Assembly: GCA_036435485.1 (NCBI GenBank)
Contig: CM071596.1
Coordinates: 59,073,001 to 59,137,000 of the forward strand
DNA length: 64,000 nucleotides
Source of the DNA: Saposhnikovia divaricata
Taxonomy: Eukaryota > Streptophyta > Magnoliopsida > Apiales > Apiaceae
Reading direction: 5' to 3'
Below the pieces are notes generated by a model. It ran no database searches, was not told the DNA's origin, and saw only the letters and a list, made by a program, of their open reading frames with translations. Positions 37,001-48,400 of the stretch are shown here, piece by piece (the first letter of the stretch is position 1; each line of letters begins with the position of its first letter). The translations under genes and the position numbers were made by a program.

Positions 37001-39811
37001 TCTATATTATACTATTATATAAAATCCGAAACATTGAAAGATTTGGTACCGGTTATTTGGTAATTCATGAATTTACTTATTTACCCTTCATTACAAAGAA
37101 AAGTAAATACATCTAAAATAAATAATAATATAATTAATGGTAATTAGTCGAGATATTACCTTTTATAAACACCAAAAAACATCAATGGTATCATATCTTT
37201 CCATCATTAATATTTCCTTTCGAATTAAAACACGTTATAATTAATGGTAATTAGTCGATTAACATAACAAAATTAATGGTAATTAGTCGATTGCCTTTTT
37301 CACATTTACTTTTAGTTGGACATATTACATTTTATACACACCTAAAAATATCAATCCTATCATATCTTTCGAGCATTAATATTTTCTTTCGAATTAAAAC
37401 ACGTTACCTTTTTAATTTAAAACAAATCTTACAATCACTAATATATACCTGAAAATATCACACCATAATTTTCAAGAAAAATATAACACCTAAAATAAAT
37501 AATAACATAATATAATTAATGGTAATTAGTCGATTGTTTTTTTCACATTTACTTTTAGTTTACCCTTTATAAACACCTAAAAAGATCAATTTCTTTTATA
37601 ATTAAAACACGTTACCTTTTTAATTTACATCAAATCTTACAATCATTAATATATACCCGAAAATATCATAACATATTTTTCAATTATTAATAAAATATAT
37701 TAAAAATCGTATACGTTGTTTATAATAAGGAAACATTAGATTAATCCGTAAACATGAGTATATTAAATTATATCAAATTAAAATTAAAAAATTATTAAAA
37801 ATAATGATTATATAAAAACATATTTATAATATCAAATAAAATTTATAATATAATACAAGAAACCGTTATAAAAGTCGAAACATTGAAAGTTTTGGTACCT
37901 ATTTTTTGGTACTTCGTGAATTTAATTATTTACTCTTCGTTATAAAGAAAAGTAAATACACCTAAAATAAATAATAACATAATATAATTAATGGTAATTA
38001 GTCGAGATATTACCATTTATAAACACCTAAAAACATCAATCGTATCATATCTTTCCATCATTAATATTTTCTTTCGAATTAAAACATGTTATAATTAATG
38101 GTAATTAGTCGATTGCCTTTTTCACATTTACTTTTAGCTGAACATATTACCTTTTATAAACACCTAAAAACATCAATCCTATCATATCTTTCGAGCATTA
38201 ATATTTTCTTTCGAATTAAAACACGTTACCTTTTTAATTTAAAGCAAATCTTACCATCATTAATATATACCTGGAAATATCACACCATAATTTTCAAGAA
38301 AAATATAACACCTAAAATAAACAATAACATAATATAATTAATGGTAACTAGTCGATTGCCTTTTTCACATTTACTTTTAGTTTACCTTTTATAAACACCT
38401 AAAAAGATCAATTTCTTTTATAATTAAAACACGTTACCTTCTATCCATCTATCTATCTATTATCTATTATCTATTATTTTATTATCTATTATATAAAGGA
38501 AATTCCCCAGGAGTTTGGTGGAGCTCTAGAATTGCTCTATCCATATTTATCTATTTTTTTAGAGCTCCTCTATTTTAAATAATTAAAATTTCCTTCTTTA
38601 AACCCTATTTTTTAGAAAAGAAATCAAAACTTCTTTTTCTTTAACATTAATATAAACATTAACGTAAACATCTTTGAAATAGAAAAGGTTCTCGAATTTG
38701 TAGGGAAAAGAATTCAAATTACATATTCGAAATAGAAAAGGTTTTTGAATTTCTGTAAGAAACTACTGATATAATTTTATTTATGCATTAGAATTTTATG
38801 TTTGAACTATACAGTTTTCACCATGTCCGTCTTCACGTAAAAAGAGAAGAGAGATCGTGCTAGGTGATTATGATCAATTGATATCTGTAAAATTTTATGT
38901 TTACTTTTTGTCTTTTCTTTTAACCACTCTTCGTTTTTGTGTCTATTTTGATCATAAATTTGATTTATATGTATACGTTTGTTGAAAGAGTTTTGGTGAT
39001 ACAAGCATCAAAATAGTTGTTATTATATGTGTATTTTTCTTTAAACACTGTTAGCATCATACTTTATAATGATTTTGCACTTTCAAATTCTAATTACACT
39101 AATATTCTTATAGCTTTTTTATGTTTCTTAAACCGAAATTAAAGTGAAAAAGAATTTTAATATTAATTTTTTTATTATTGTACATACTTGGTATTTTTAA
39201 AATATATGCAACGGGCGTCGGCCTAAAAATTGTGAGGCAAAATCGATAAATCAAAGTCGAAGAGCATTTTAGTATTTAAATTTTTATTATTGTGTATGCT
39301 TAGTATTTTTATAATATATACAACGGGTGTCAGCCTAAAAAATTGTAAAACAAAATCAGTATAGAAAAATATATTAATAATTTATCTTATTATCTATGTA
39401 TATTTAATTTATACAGTATTGTGTTCACGAATTTATAATATTATAAAAATATTTTTGTCATTTTTTTTCTTAAATCATCTTTATTTAAATTTTTTAACAA
39501 AAATTATTAGGCCGCCGCGATGCGCGGCTTAGTCGACTAGTTTTAATTTACAACAAATTTTACAATCATTAATATATACCCGAAAATATCACATCATATT
39601 TCTCAATTATTAATAAAATATATTAAAAATCGTATACGTTGTTTATAATAAGGAAACGTTAGTATAATCCGTACATGAGTATATTAAATTATATCAAATT
39701 AAAATTAAGAAAATTATCGAAAATAATAATTATATAAAAACATAATTATAATATCAAATAAAATTTATAATATAATACAAGAAACCGTGCATTACGCGGG
39801 TTATAAGCTAG
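37001..39811 (+). mobile_element. Non-autonomous Helitron containing another Helitron
   Basis: It starts TCTATATTATACTATTATAT after an A at 37000. It ends with CCGTGCATTACGCGG, then GTTATAAG and CTAG (39808-39811), followed by T. The interior repeats a module of several hundred bp (AAATAATAACATAATATAAT, AATGGTAATTAGTCG, AACACCTAAAAACATCAAT) at least three times. A second Helitron (38440-39540) interrupts one module. Confidence 0.6.
38440..39540 (+). mobile_element. Nested 1101-bp Helitron
   Basis: It starts TCTATCCATC and ends with the hairpin GCCGCG-ATG-CGCGGC (about 39512-39528), then TTAGTCGA and CTAG (39537-39540). Removing it joins ACGTTACCT to TTTTAATTTAC, which equals the uninterrupted sibling sequence near 37611 (ACGTTACCTTTTTAATTTAC). 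No target base is duplicated or lost, as expected for Helitrons. Inside is a direct repeat of about 85 bp with AACGGGCGTCGGCC or AACGGGTGTCAGCC (39165-39250 and 39270-39355). Confidence 0.8.
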
Positions 39812-39947
39812 TATCTTATTAAGTTCCATGAGATATAAAGGATTTTATTTGTAAATATGGGAGGGGTATTTTTGTAAAATTAAGATTCATTTAAAATTTT
39901 AATTATATACTATTATTTTATGCTAAAATCTTAGGAAATTATGTATC

Positions 39948-41045
39948 TTGGTGGGACGTTTTCTTACGGAGAAAGGTATCAACGTTCGTGTAATGAAATC
40001 CAAGATGGCTGACGTGTGGAAACCAGCCATGGGTATTAGTATAAAGGAAATTGAAGGAGGGATCTTTTTGTTCCAGTTCTATCATAAAGAGGATGTTAAT
40101 TGGGTTGTCAAAGGTGGACCTTGGTCTTTTGATAACTCGATGCTTGTTATTAAGGAAATTCCAAAAGGTGAAGAACCTTTACAAATTCCGTTGTGGAGTT
40201 TAAACTGCTGGATTCAGATTTACGATCTTCCCACAGGGTTCATGTCGGAGGCGGTAGGGAAGCAGTTGGGGGATTTCTTTGGGAGATTTTTGGAGTATGA
40301 TAGTAAGAATAATGCTAGTATATGGAGGGAGTATATGAGGGTAAAGATTGAGTTAGATGTTCGGAGGCCATTGAAACGGAAGAAGAAAATCGTAAGAAGA
40401 AATGGGACGGAATTTATGGTGTCGTGCAAGTATGAAAGGCTGGGTGATTTCTGTTTTTCCTGTGGTTTGGTAACGCATACAGAGCGTTTCTGCAGACGGT
40501 CGTTAGACAGACGGGGGGATGAGGTTTCTAAAGAGTGGGGGAGCTGGTTAAGGGCGCCACCGCGTAGGGCAGCCGGTCAGCCGAAGAGTAAGTGGCTAAG
40601 GGAGGAGGGAGATACGGAGTGGGAGGAGAGGACGAACAGAGGTAACAGTTTTCCGAGATTTGGGGCAGAGGTCGAAAATCCCGGGGGAAAGGAGGTTAGT
40701 TTGAGGAGTGAAATCAGGAGATCAGATTTTGCAAATCCTAACAATTTTGCTAATTCAAATTCTGGCGCCCAAAATAAAAATTTTATGGGCTCGGGTTGCT
40801 TAGTAGAATTTTCTGTTGGGCCTGAGGAGGAGGAACTTAATGGGCTTAATTTAGAAAATAGTAAGAGGAGAAGGGGTGGGGAAAATACGTATGAGACCAT
40901 GGATACAGAAGGAAAATTACAGGTTGCTGTGAGTACTAGATTGGTTAATCCTGAAATGGGAGTTTCATTTTCTGAAATGGATTGTGTTACACCCTCGAGT
41001 TCTGATTCGGCTCCGCTTGCAAGGCAAGCGAGCCGGCCACAATGA
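39948..41045 (+). CDS. LINE ORF1 (DUF4283 and zinc knuckle), N-terminally truncated
   Basis: The frame is open from the element's 5' junction. No ATG stands at the true start; the first in-frame ATG is near 39992. Residues 1-110 carry the plant L1 ORF1 domain DUF4283 (GRFLTEKGINVRVMKSKMA, later GGPWSFDNSML and the IYDLPTGFMSEAVGKQLG stretch). A CCHC knuckle, CFSCGLVTHTERFC, lies at about residues 169-182. The rest is Ser/Glu/Asn-rich and disordered. ORF1 proteins bind the LINE RNA. The stop overlaps the ORF2 start in ATGA (41042-41045). Confidence 0.8.
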   Translation: MVGRFLTEKGINVRVMKSKMADVWKPAMGISIKEIEGGIFLFQFYHKEDVNWVVKGGPWSFDNSMLVIKEIPKGEEPLQIPLWSLNCWIQIYDLPTGFMSEAVGKQLGDFFGRFLEYDSKNNASIWREYMRVKIELDVRRPLKRKKKIVRRNGTEFMVSCKYERLGDFCFSCGLVTHTERFCRRSLDRRGDEVSKEWGSWLRAPPRRAAGQPKSKWLREEGDTEWEERTNRGNSFPRFGAEVENPGGKEVSLRSEIRRSDFANPNNFANSNSGAQNKNFMGSGCLVEFSVGPEEEELNGLNLENSKRRRGGENTYETMDTEGKLQVAVSTRLVNPEMGVSFSEMDCVTPSSSDSAPLARQASRPQ

Positions 41046-44000
41046 ATTTTCTAAGTTGGAACTGCCGGGGGTTGGGGAATCCTCGGTCAGTTCGTATTTT
41101 GGGGGACTTGTTAAGGTCTCGTAAACCCGATTTGGTGTTTCTTTCTGAAACTTTGGTGAATGCTGATACTATTGATAGGTTGTGCTCTAAGTTTAAGTTT
41201 GCTTATTCATTTTCAGTTGATAGAGTAGGTCAAGGTGGTGGTCTAGCCATTATGTGGAAGAAGACTGTTCCTGTTAGAGTTATAGAATCGTCGAGCAATC
41301 ATATTGATATTCATATCTTAAAGGGGAATGATCCTTGGTGGAGGTTGACGTGCTATTATGGCTTCCCTGAAAGGTCGAGAAGGAGAGATGCCTGGGATTT
41401 TATTCATCTGTTGGCTGCGAAATCTAGTCTCCCATGGTGCATTATGGGGGATTTCAACGACATGCTATTTGCGTCGGAGAAGAAGGGTAATCATTTACAT
41501 CCAAGATGGCTTCTTGATGGTTTTAGAAAGGCTGTGGAGGATAGTATGTTGGTAGAGGTGGAGCTCACGGGAGGTAAGTTTACCTGGGAAAAAAGCAAAG
41601 GGACCAGTGATTGGGTTCGAGAAAAGCTTGACCGAACGTTTGCTACTGATAGTTGGTGGCAATTATTTCCTCTGTGTAAGCTTTCGCTTTTTCATACTAC
41701 ATGTTCTGATCATGATCCGATTAATTTAGAATTGCTAAGTACCTCTCATTCGAAGAAGAATTTTAGATTTAAATTCGAAAATACTTGGCTTAAAGAACCA
41801 GGTTTTCATGAGGAAATTGTGGAGTTTTGGAAGAAGTTGTCTCCAATTCATTTTTTGCCTAAGTTACTCGCTGTTTCTTCTTACATGGCAAAGTGGGGGC
41901 GTAATTTTTTTCATAAGTTTAAAGACAAGATTGATAGGCAAAAGAAGGAGGTGGCTAAGTATGTGGACTGCACTGATGGTGATAGTGTGAAACAGTACTT
42001 TGTTGAAAGAGATAGGCTTAACGAGATGTTATTACAGGAGGAAATATATTGGAAGCAGAGGGCAAAGGTTTTCTGGCTTGCAGAAGGAGATTCCAACTCG
42101 AAGTTTTTCCATGCTACAGCAACAGCTCGTAAAAGAATAAACCTTGTGTCTCAACTGAAGAGGGAAGATGGTACTATGGTTAGTGAGCAGGGGGAGATGT
42201 GTCAGGTGGTGAGAAACTACTTTGAGAAGGTATTTAGTAGTCCTACTCGGGTGAATCTTCAGGAGGATATAGTGGTGGAAAATCTGATCTCTAATAGCCA
42301 GAACGAAGATTTGACCTCAGATTTCAGCTTTGAGGAGTTCACGGATGCTGTTAAACAGATGCATCCGGATAAAGCATCCGGTCCGGATGGTCTCAATCCG
42401 GCTTTTTTTCAAAATTTCTGGCAGGTTCTAGGAAATGAAGTGTTTATTTGCTGTAAGAATTGGATGGCAGACATTGCTTTTCCGGCGGAGTTAAATGACA
42501 CCAATGTTGTTTTGATCCCAAAAAAAGACAATGCAGATGAAATGAAAGACTTAAGACCCATTGCTCTTTGCAATGTGCTTTATAAGATCATTGCAAAAGT
42601 CTTAGCTAACAGATTGAAGCGGATTCTCCCAGGAGTTATCTCAGAGAACCAATCCGTGTTTGTGCCGGGAAGGAACATTTCAGATAATGTTTTAATAGCA
42701 TTCGAAGTTCTACATTATATGAGGGGAAAAAAGAAGGGTAAGGAGGGAGAGGTGGCATTGAAGTTAGATGTTTCTAAGGCCTATGATAGAGTAAATTGGC
42801 ATTATTTGAAGCATCGTATGAGAAGTATGGGATTTAATGATAAGTGGATTCGTTGGATAATGTTGTGTGTAACCACGGTGTCGTATTCAATCTGCTTCAA
42901 TGGCGAACAGGTAGGTCCTATTTTACCGAAGCGTGGTCTCAGACAAGGTGATCCGCTATCACCTTATCTTTTCTTATTTTGTGTGGAAGGAATGTCGAAG
43001 GCCATTTCTAGTGCTACAGTAGAAGGGAAGATCACAGGGTGTCGTGTTAGTCCATCTGCGCCAACCATTTCGCATCTACTCTTTGCGGACGACAGTTTTC
43101 TGTTTTTCAGAGCAAATAATGAAGAGACGAATGCAGTTAGGTCTATCCTTCATGAGTATGAGGTGCTATCGGGTCAATCTATTAATTTCCAAAAATCTGG
43201 AATTTTCTTTAGCACTAATGTGGACACGGGTACTCAAGAGAGTATTAAAAATTTGCTGGGGGTGTATGCTGATTTAAGTCAAGGGAATTATTTGGGGTTG
43301 CCATCGTTGATAGGAAGATCGAAGAAGGCGGTTTTTACTTTCTTGAAGGAGAGGATGTGGAAGCGTATTCAAAGTTGGGGTTCGAAACTCTTATCTCGGG
43401 CTGGTAAGGCTGTCTTATTAAAGAGTGTGGCTCAAGCGATTCCATCTTTTTGTATGTCCTGCTTCTTAATTCCTAAATCGTTATGTAAGGAGATGGAGAG
43501 AATTATGAATGGGTTTTGGTGGAGCTCTAGTGGCGATTGTAAGAAGGGTGTTAAATGGTTATCGTGGGAGAATATGAGCATGCATAAAACCAAAGGTGGA
43601 ATGGGTTTTCGGGACCTTCACGGGTATAATCTAGCCCTGCTAGGTAAACACTGTTAGAATTTCTTAAATAATCCGGATTCTCTAGTGGCTAGGGTGTACA
43701 AAGCTCGTTATTTTCCTACTTGTAGTTTTCTAAAGGCAGGTAGAGGAGGTGGGTGTAGTTATCTGTGGTCTGGTATTTGGCAGGCTAAAGAGGAGTTTAA
43801 AGACGGTTTCCGGTGGGTTGTAGGGGATGGGGAAGACATAGAGGTGTTCAACGATGCCTGGCTTAGGGATAAGGGTAACTATCGAGTTGAGGACATTTAT
43901 ACTAACAGAAGTAGTGCTATGAAAGTAAGGGATCTTTTTATCTCTGGTGAAAGAAGGTGGGATTGTCAAAAGGTAAGCGACTCTTTTGTGAGCTGTGATG

Positions 44001-45156
44001 CTAGTGCTATACTAGCAGTACCTATCCCAATAAATCAGTGTAAAGATCGTGTTGCTTGGGTGCACGCTGTTGACGGTTTGTATAGTGTCAAAACGGGTTA
44101 CAGGGCCTGGCAGGATGCTCATGGTGGTAGTATGAGAGTTGAGGAATCAGATGGGTGGAAGAAGCTTTGGAGGGCTGATGTCCCGAATAAAATTAAAGTG
44201 TTTCTCTGGAGATTCTGTCGAGATAATATCCCAGTTCGTATCTTACTTAGAGGGAGAGGGGTGCAGACGTCTATAAGTTGTTCAATGTGTAATGATATCG
44301 AACATATGTTTCACCTTTTTTTTGACTGTCCTTTTGCAGTTGAATGTTGGAAGTATATGGGGCTGCAGTACAATTGGGCTGGTGAGGAATCAGCCTCTGA
44401 ATGGCTTCTAAAATTTCTCAGTAGTGCAGACCAGGGGGTGGTAGTAAGAGTGGCAACGATTTTGTGGGGCATCTGGAGGGCTAGAAATCTGCTAGTTTGG
44501 GAGAAGAAAACTATGTCGCCAAGTGTTGCTATGGGTTGGGCTTCAAATCAGGTGACAGAATGGAGAGATGCAAGATCTTTGTTTAAAGAATCTGGGAAGG
44601 GTGCGAGGATGGGGAGATCAAAGGCGATCTGCAGATGGCAAGCTCCACCACCAGGCGAACTTAAGGTAAATGTAGATGCTTCTCTCCAATCTGGGGGGAG
44701 GTTTTTTCCTCTGGGAATGGTAGTACGCGATCATCTGGGTTCTTTCTTACAAGCTCGTACTGTTAAAAGAGGGGGGGAGGTCCCGGTTTTTGAAGCCGAA
44801 GCTAGAGGAGTATTGGAGGCTTTGCTGTGGTTACAAGATATGAACCTGGGGAGAAGGTGACATTGGAGTGTGACTCTCTACTCGTGGTTAATGCTGTTTT
44901 GCACGGTATCAACTACAATCTGGAAGTGGGTAATGTGTTGAACGATTGTCGTGAGATCCTTCGGAACGAAGCAAATGTCGTAGTTAGTTTTGTTAAGAGA
45001 CAGGCCAACAGGGTAGCTCACTTGTTAGCTAGAGTACCCTGTATGGTGAATTGCTCTAAAGTCTTTATGTCTCCTCCACATTCTGTGTTGGAGTCGGTTG
45101 TAAGTGACTCTCGTATTTCTTAATGATAGTTATTTCATTTTCAAAAAAAAAAAAAA
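39950..45156 (+). mobile_element. L1-type LINE, 5'-truncated, with poly-A tail
   Basis: It has two overlapping ORFs and an A-run of about 15 bases at the end (about 45143-45157). The 9-bp sequence ATGTATCTT flanks it (39941-39949 and 45157-45165). The element begins inside the DUF4283 domain of ORF1, so it was truncated on insertion. It has the same orientation as the KH gene and ends about 160 bp before that gene's TATA box. Confidence 0.85.
41042..45123 (+). pseudogene. LINE ORF2 (endonuclease, reverse transcriptase, RNase H), two lesions
   Basis: The frame starts at the ATG overlapping the ORF1 stop. Endonuclease motifs SWNCRGLGNPRSV (residues 4-16), GDFND and SDHDP (within the first 230 residues) are followed by reverse-transcriptase motifs HPDKASGPDGLN, LRPIALCNVLYKIIAK, LKLDVSKAYDRVNW, LRQGDPLSPYLF and the catalytic FADD (about residue 682). 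A TAG at 43655-43657 interrupts the frame. The same frame then carries the zf-RVT region (about 44160-44350) and the RNase H start (VNVDASL, near 44670). A one-base shift near 44850 moves the RNase H end (LECDSLLVVNAV) into another frame ending at 45123. The copy is therefore inactive, but only by two lesions in the coding part. Confidence 0.9.
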
Positions 45157-45165
45157 ATGTATCTT

Positions 45166-45429
45166 AGGTTCCTTTTTAAAATTTATAAAAAATAGTAAAA
45201 TAGAGAGAGAGAGAAACCTAGAAAATAGTTAAAAAAAAATCTATAGAAAACCTAGAAAATAGTAAAATAAAGGATGAAAAGAAAAAAAAAATATAGAGAG
45301 AGAGAGAATGTCTGTATATAAAGTCATGACCGCTCCTAAATCCTAATCTCCATCCAAATATACACACGCATCCTCTAAATCTATATTTCTAGGGTTTTAC
45401 ACACCTCAAACCCACCCACCCAAAAATCA
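45166..45429 (+). promoter_or_regulatory. Core promoter and 5' UTR of the KH-domain gene
   Basis: TATATAAA (45315-45322) lies 108 bp before the ATG. It is followed by a C/T- and A-rich leader and a telo-box-like CTAGGGTTTT (45391-45400), common in plant 5' leaders. A (GA)n stretch lies at about 45201-45215 and again near 45294-45306. Everything upstream of 45157 is transposon. Confidence 0.55.
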
Positions 45430-48400
45430 ATGGCGGACGAAGCACAATACGATTCATCAACCAACAAGCGCAAGTACGCCGACGACATCCCCACGCCGCC
45501 ATCCACCGGTCGAGTCACCGGCTTTTCCTCCGGTCCAATCGCTTCTCAGTCGCCGGATACAACCGCTCCGTCGTACAACAGTGTGCCGCCGCCGCAAGAT
45601 GCGTTTCTTATAGCCAAGCAGAAAGCGATGGAGCTCGCTGCTAAGTATACGGCTAACGCACCGCCGGAAGCCGAAGCGAAGCGCCCGAGGTTCGAGAATG
45701 GAGCGGAGTATGAGGCGAATAAGAGTTTTGCTTCCGGATTTAGTTCTGCTCCTAACGGTTTATCTCTTCGCTTTCCTGTTTTGGTTTTTTTGGTCGTTTC
45801 GATTATTTTGTTTAGTTTCAATTTGTTTATTGTTATGAAGCTTTTTATTTGTGCATTTGTGTCAATATATGTGTTTATATATGTGTAAAAGTTTAAATAG
45901 CTTTATTAGGTGTATTGCTTTGCGGTACTTGTAGGTCTTTGTGAAATATCTATATATTGCCTGTTATTTAGAAAATTAGTGTTGAGTTTTTGATATCTTC
46001 GTGTTTTCAATAAAATTTGTTTATTGTTTAAAGATTTTTATGGTTTATTGCCATGAAGCTTCTTATTTACTGTATATATATGTTTAGATAGCTGTAGTAG
46101 GTATTTTTGCCTTGTTAAGCGAGTGTTAGATATCATATATTGCTCGTTTCTTAAACGAACATGTTGAAATGTATAATAACTGAAGTTGTATCATGTAGCT
46201 TGTAATTTCTGATTTGGTTCAAATATTTGTATCATGTTGATTGATTTAAATTATTTGATATTTTGATGCTTAGTTTTTTGAACTGATTTAAATTATAAAA
46301 TTCAGTTTTGATATGTTAATAGCTCGGCAGCTTTTGTTCTGCGTTTGTGTGTGTCTGTGTTATATGGTTGTACCAGGTATCCTCATTCTAGCATAAGGTG
46401 TGTGACTTGACTATTTACTCATACACAGACTTGTGTGTTTGTAACTGTGTATGTAAATGTATTTTCCAGGGTTGTCACACGTCCATTTGGCGTCCATATG
46501 GCGGCGTGGCATGAAAAAAGCATAAAACGTCCACCTTGACTTACGTACATGCAATAAGGCGGGTCGGACGCCATATGGACGCCACGGGATGCCACGAACG
46601 CCATATGGACGCCACAAAAATTTATAAAAAAATAACATAATAAAGACTGACCCATTGGGCTTTACCTGATCCAGTGATCCAGTGTTGTTAAAAGTGTTGA
46701 ATTTGCCTAGTTGTTGAATTTGCTAGTTATTGGTTTTACTTCGTGCTACTACCCCACCTAGTTAAAAGTGTCATGCTTCAATTTTTAAGACCTGACTTGT
46801 GATTTGTTGTTATTTTAAGTACTTACGTTTACATTTTAATATTTTATAGTGGCTGTGTTATTATTAGTTAGTAATTAGAGTGATGTACTAATTTATATTA
46901 CGAATTTATGATATATATATATATATATTTAGAACTCTATCTTATATATATGAACGTTTGGGCGCCATACGGACGCCACAACGGACGCCACGATGCCATA
47001 TTGTTGTGAAGGTCCTCGGGCGCCGCGACTCGCCGCGGCGCCGTAACAACCTTGGTATTTTCTCTTGAAAAATTCGTGATTATGCACAAGTAAATGTGGT
47101 TTGCAAGTCCTGAACTTATTTTCAGAGTTAACAGTATTGTGTATTGTGTAGTTGAGTTTTGCGTTTTACATTGATTTCGTTAGGTTAATTGCTAGCCTGT
47201 TTTTTTTTTTGCTGTCCTCGTGTATATATGTAGATGGATTTACTAGGTATTCAAACTACATCATAATTGTTGGTTAATGCGGCTTGAATGTCAGATATGT
47301 GCTCAAACACACACACACACATGATTTGCCTTACTTAAAAAAAAAGGCTTAATGGCCTTTTAACCCTTAAAGTTTACTACGAAATACCTATCAGCCATCC
47401 ATGTTTCAAAACATACCTTTCAGCCCCTAAAGACCCGTAAAGGTCCTATTAGACCTTATACCGATATAGAAAAAAAAATATCAAACCGGTATAAATCGGA
47501 GGGGCAAAACAGACATTACACATTAGGGGCTGAAAAATATCAAACCGGTATCTTTTTCGAATTTAGGGTTCTTGATAAAAATTGGGGATTTTCATTGTGG
47601 TGATTGTTCAGTCCTTTTGTTGATGTTAATAGCTTCATATGATTGCTATGAGTCTAATTCTATGTTTAATTTCATTCTTCTTTTCCGATTTTGCCTAATT
47701 CGATTAATTAGGGTTCTTGGTTTAAATATTTGGGGCTTTTTGATTTAAGGTTTGTTAGTGAATTGGATGATATGTATAGCTTCCTGAGGTCATTTGCAAT
47801 CAATCCATGTAGTCAATTGACGTGTTTATGTTCGAATATGTATAATTCGAGTTGCAAGTTTTTGACTGATTTTAAAATCATTTGTTCGTACATATGTGCA
47901 ATTGTTCGTGTAATCTGAGACCGTGAGTGGACTGTACATGTCTTTCGCTTCATTTTGATATATGAACCTGCGAGTTTCGTTTAGAATTGAGCAAAGTCGG
48001 TTGTTGGCCGGTGTGGGTGTCGAGCTCGCCGGAAATGGCCATTCTTGGTCGTTTTCGGTCGGGTTTTGATGGTTTTGAGGTGGTTAATTGCATGGTTGTA
48101 TGACATTGTTAGTAAAGCTGTTAAACTACAAAAAAACGAGTGTGTGCGTTGTGATTTGTGTTGTTGCCGGAGTTTGTGTGCGTCGCCGGAAATGGCCATT
48201 CTTGGTCGTTTTCGGTCGGGTTTTAATGGTTTTGAGGTGGTTACTTGCATGGTTGTTGTATGACATTGTTAGTAAAGCTGTTAAAAACAACAAAAAAACG
48301 AGTGTGTGCGTTGTGATTCTGGGGAGGTTGAAGGTGTTCTTCATTTTTGCTTTTTCTTTTTATTTAATTCATCTGGGTAATGTCTGTTTTGCCCCTCCGA

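Larger units (their letters stand above)
30508..39811. mobile_element. Cluster of nested non-autonomous Helitrons
   Basis: Helitron starts of TCTATA(C/T)TATTATATTAAAA type occur at 30508, 35742 and 37001, and hairpin plus CTAG-type ends at 31475 (minus), 35239, 36711-36714 (degenerate), 39540 and 39811. Interior sequences (TTAAAACACGTTACCTTT, AATGGTAATTAGTCGATT, AATATATACCCGAAAATATC) recur many times. The pairing of the start at 30508 with an end is uncertain. No coding sequence is present. Confidence 0.65.

Noticed and set aside
46411..46655. Two minus-strand frames of 75-78 codons in intron 1
   Set aside because: They arise from the GGCGCCATATGG repeats in the hAT element arm, not from coding sequence.
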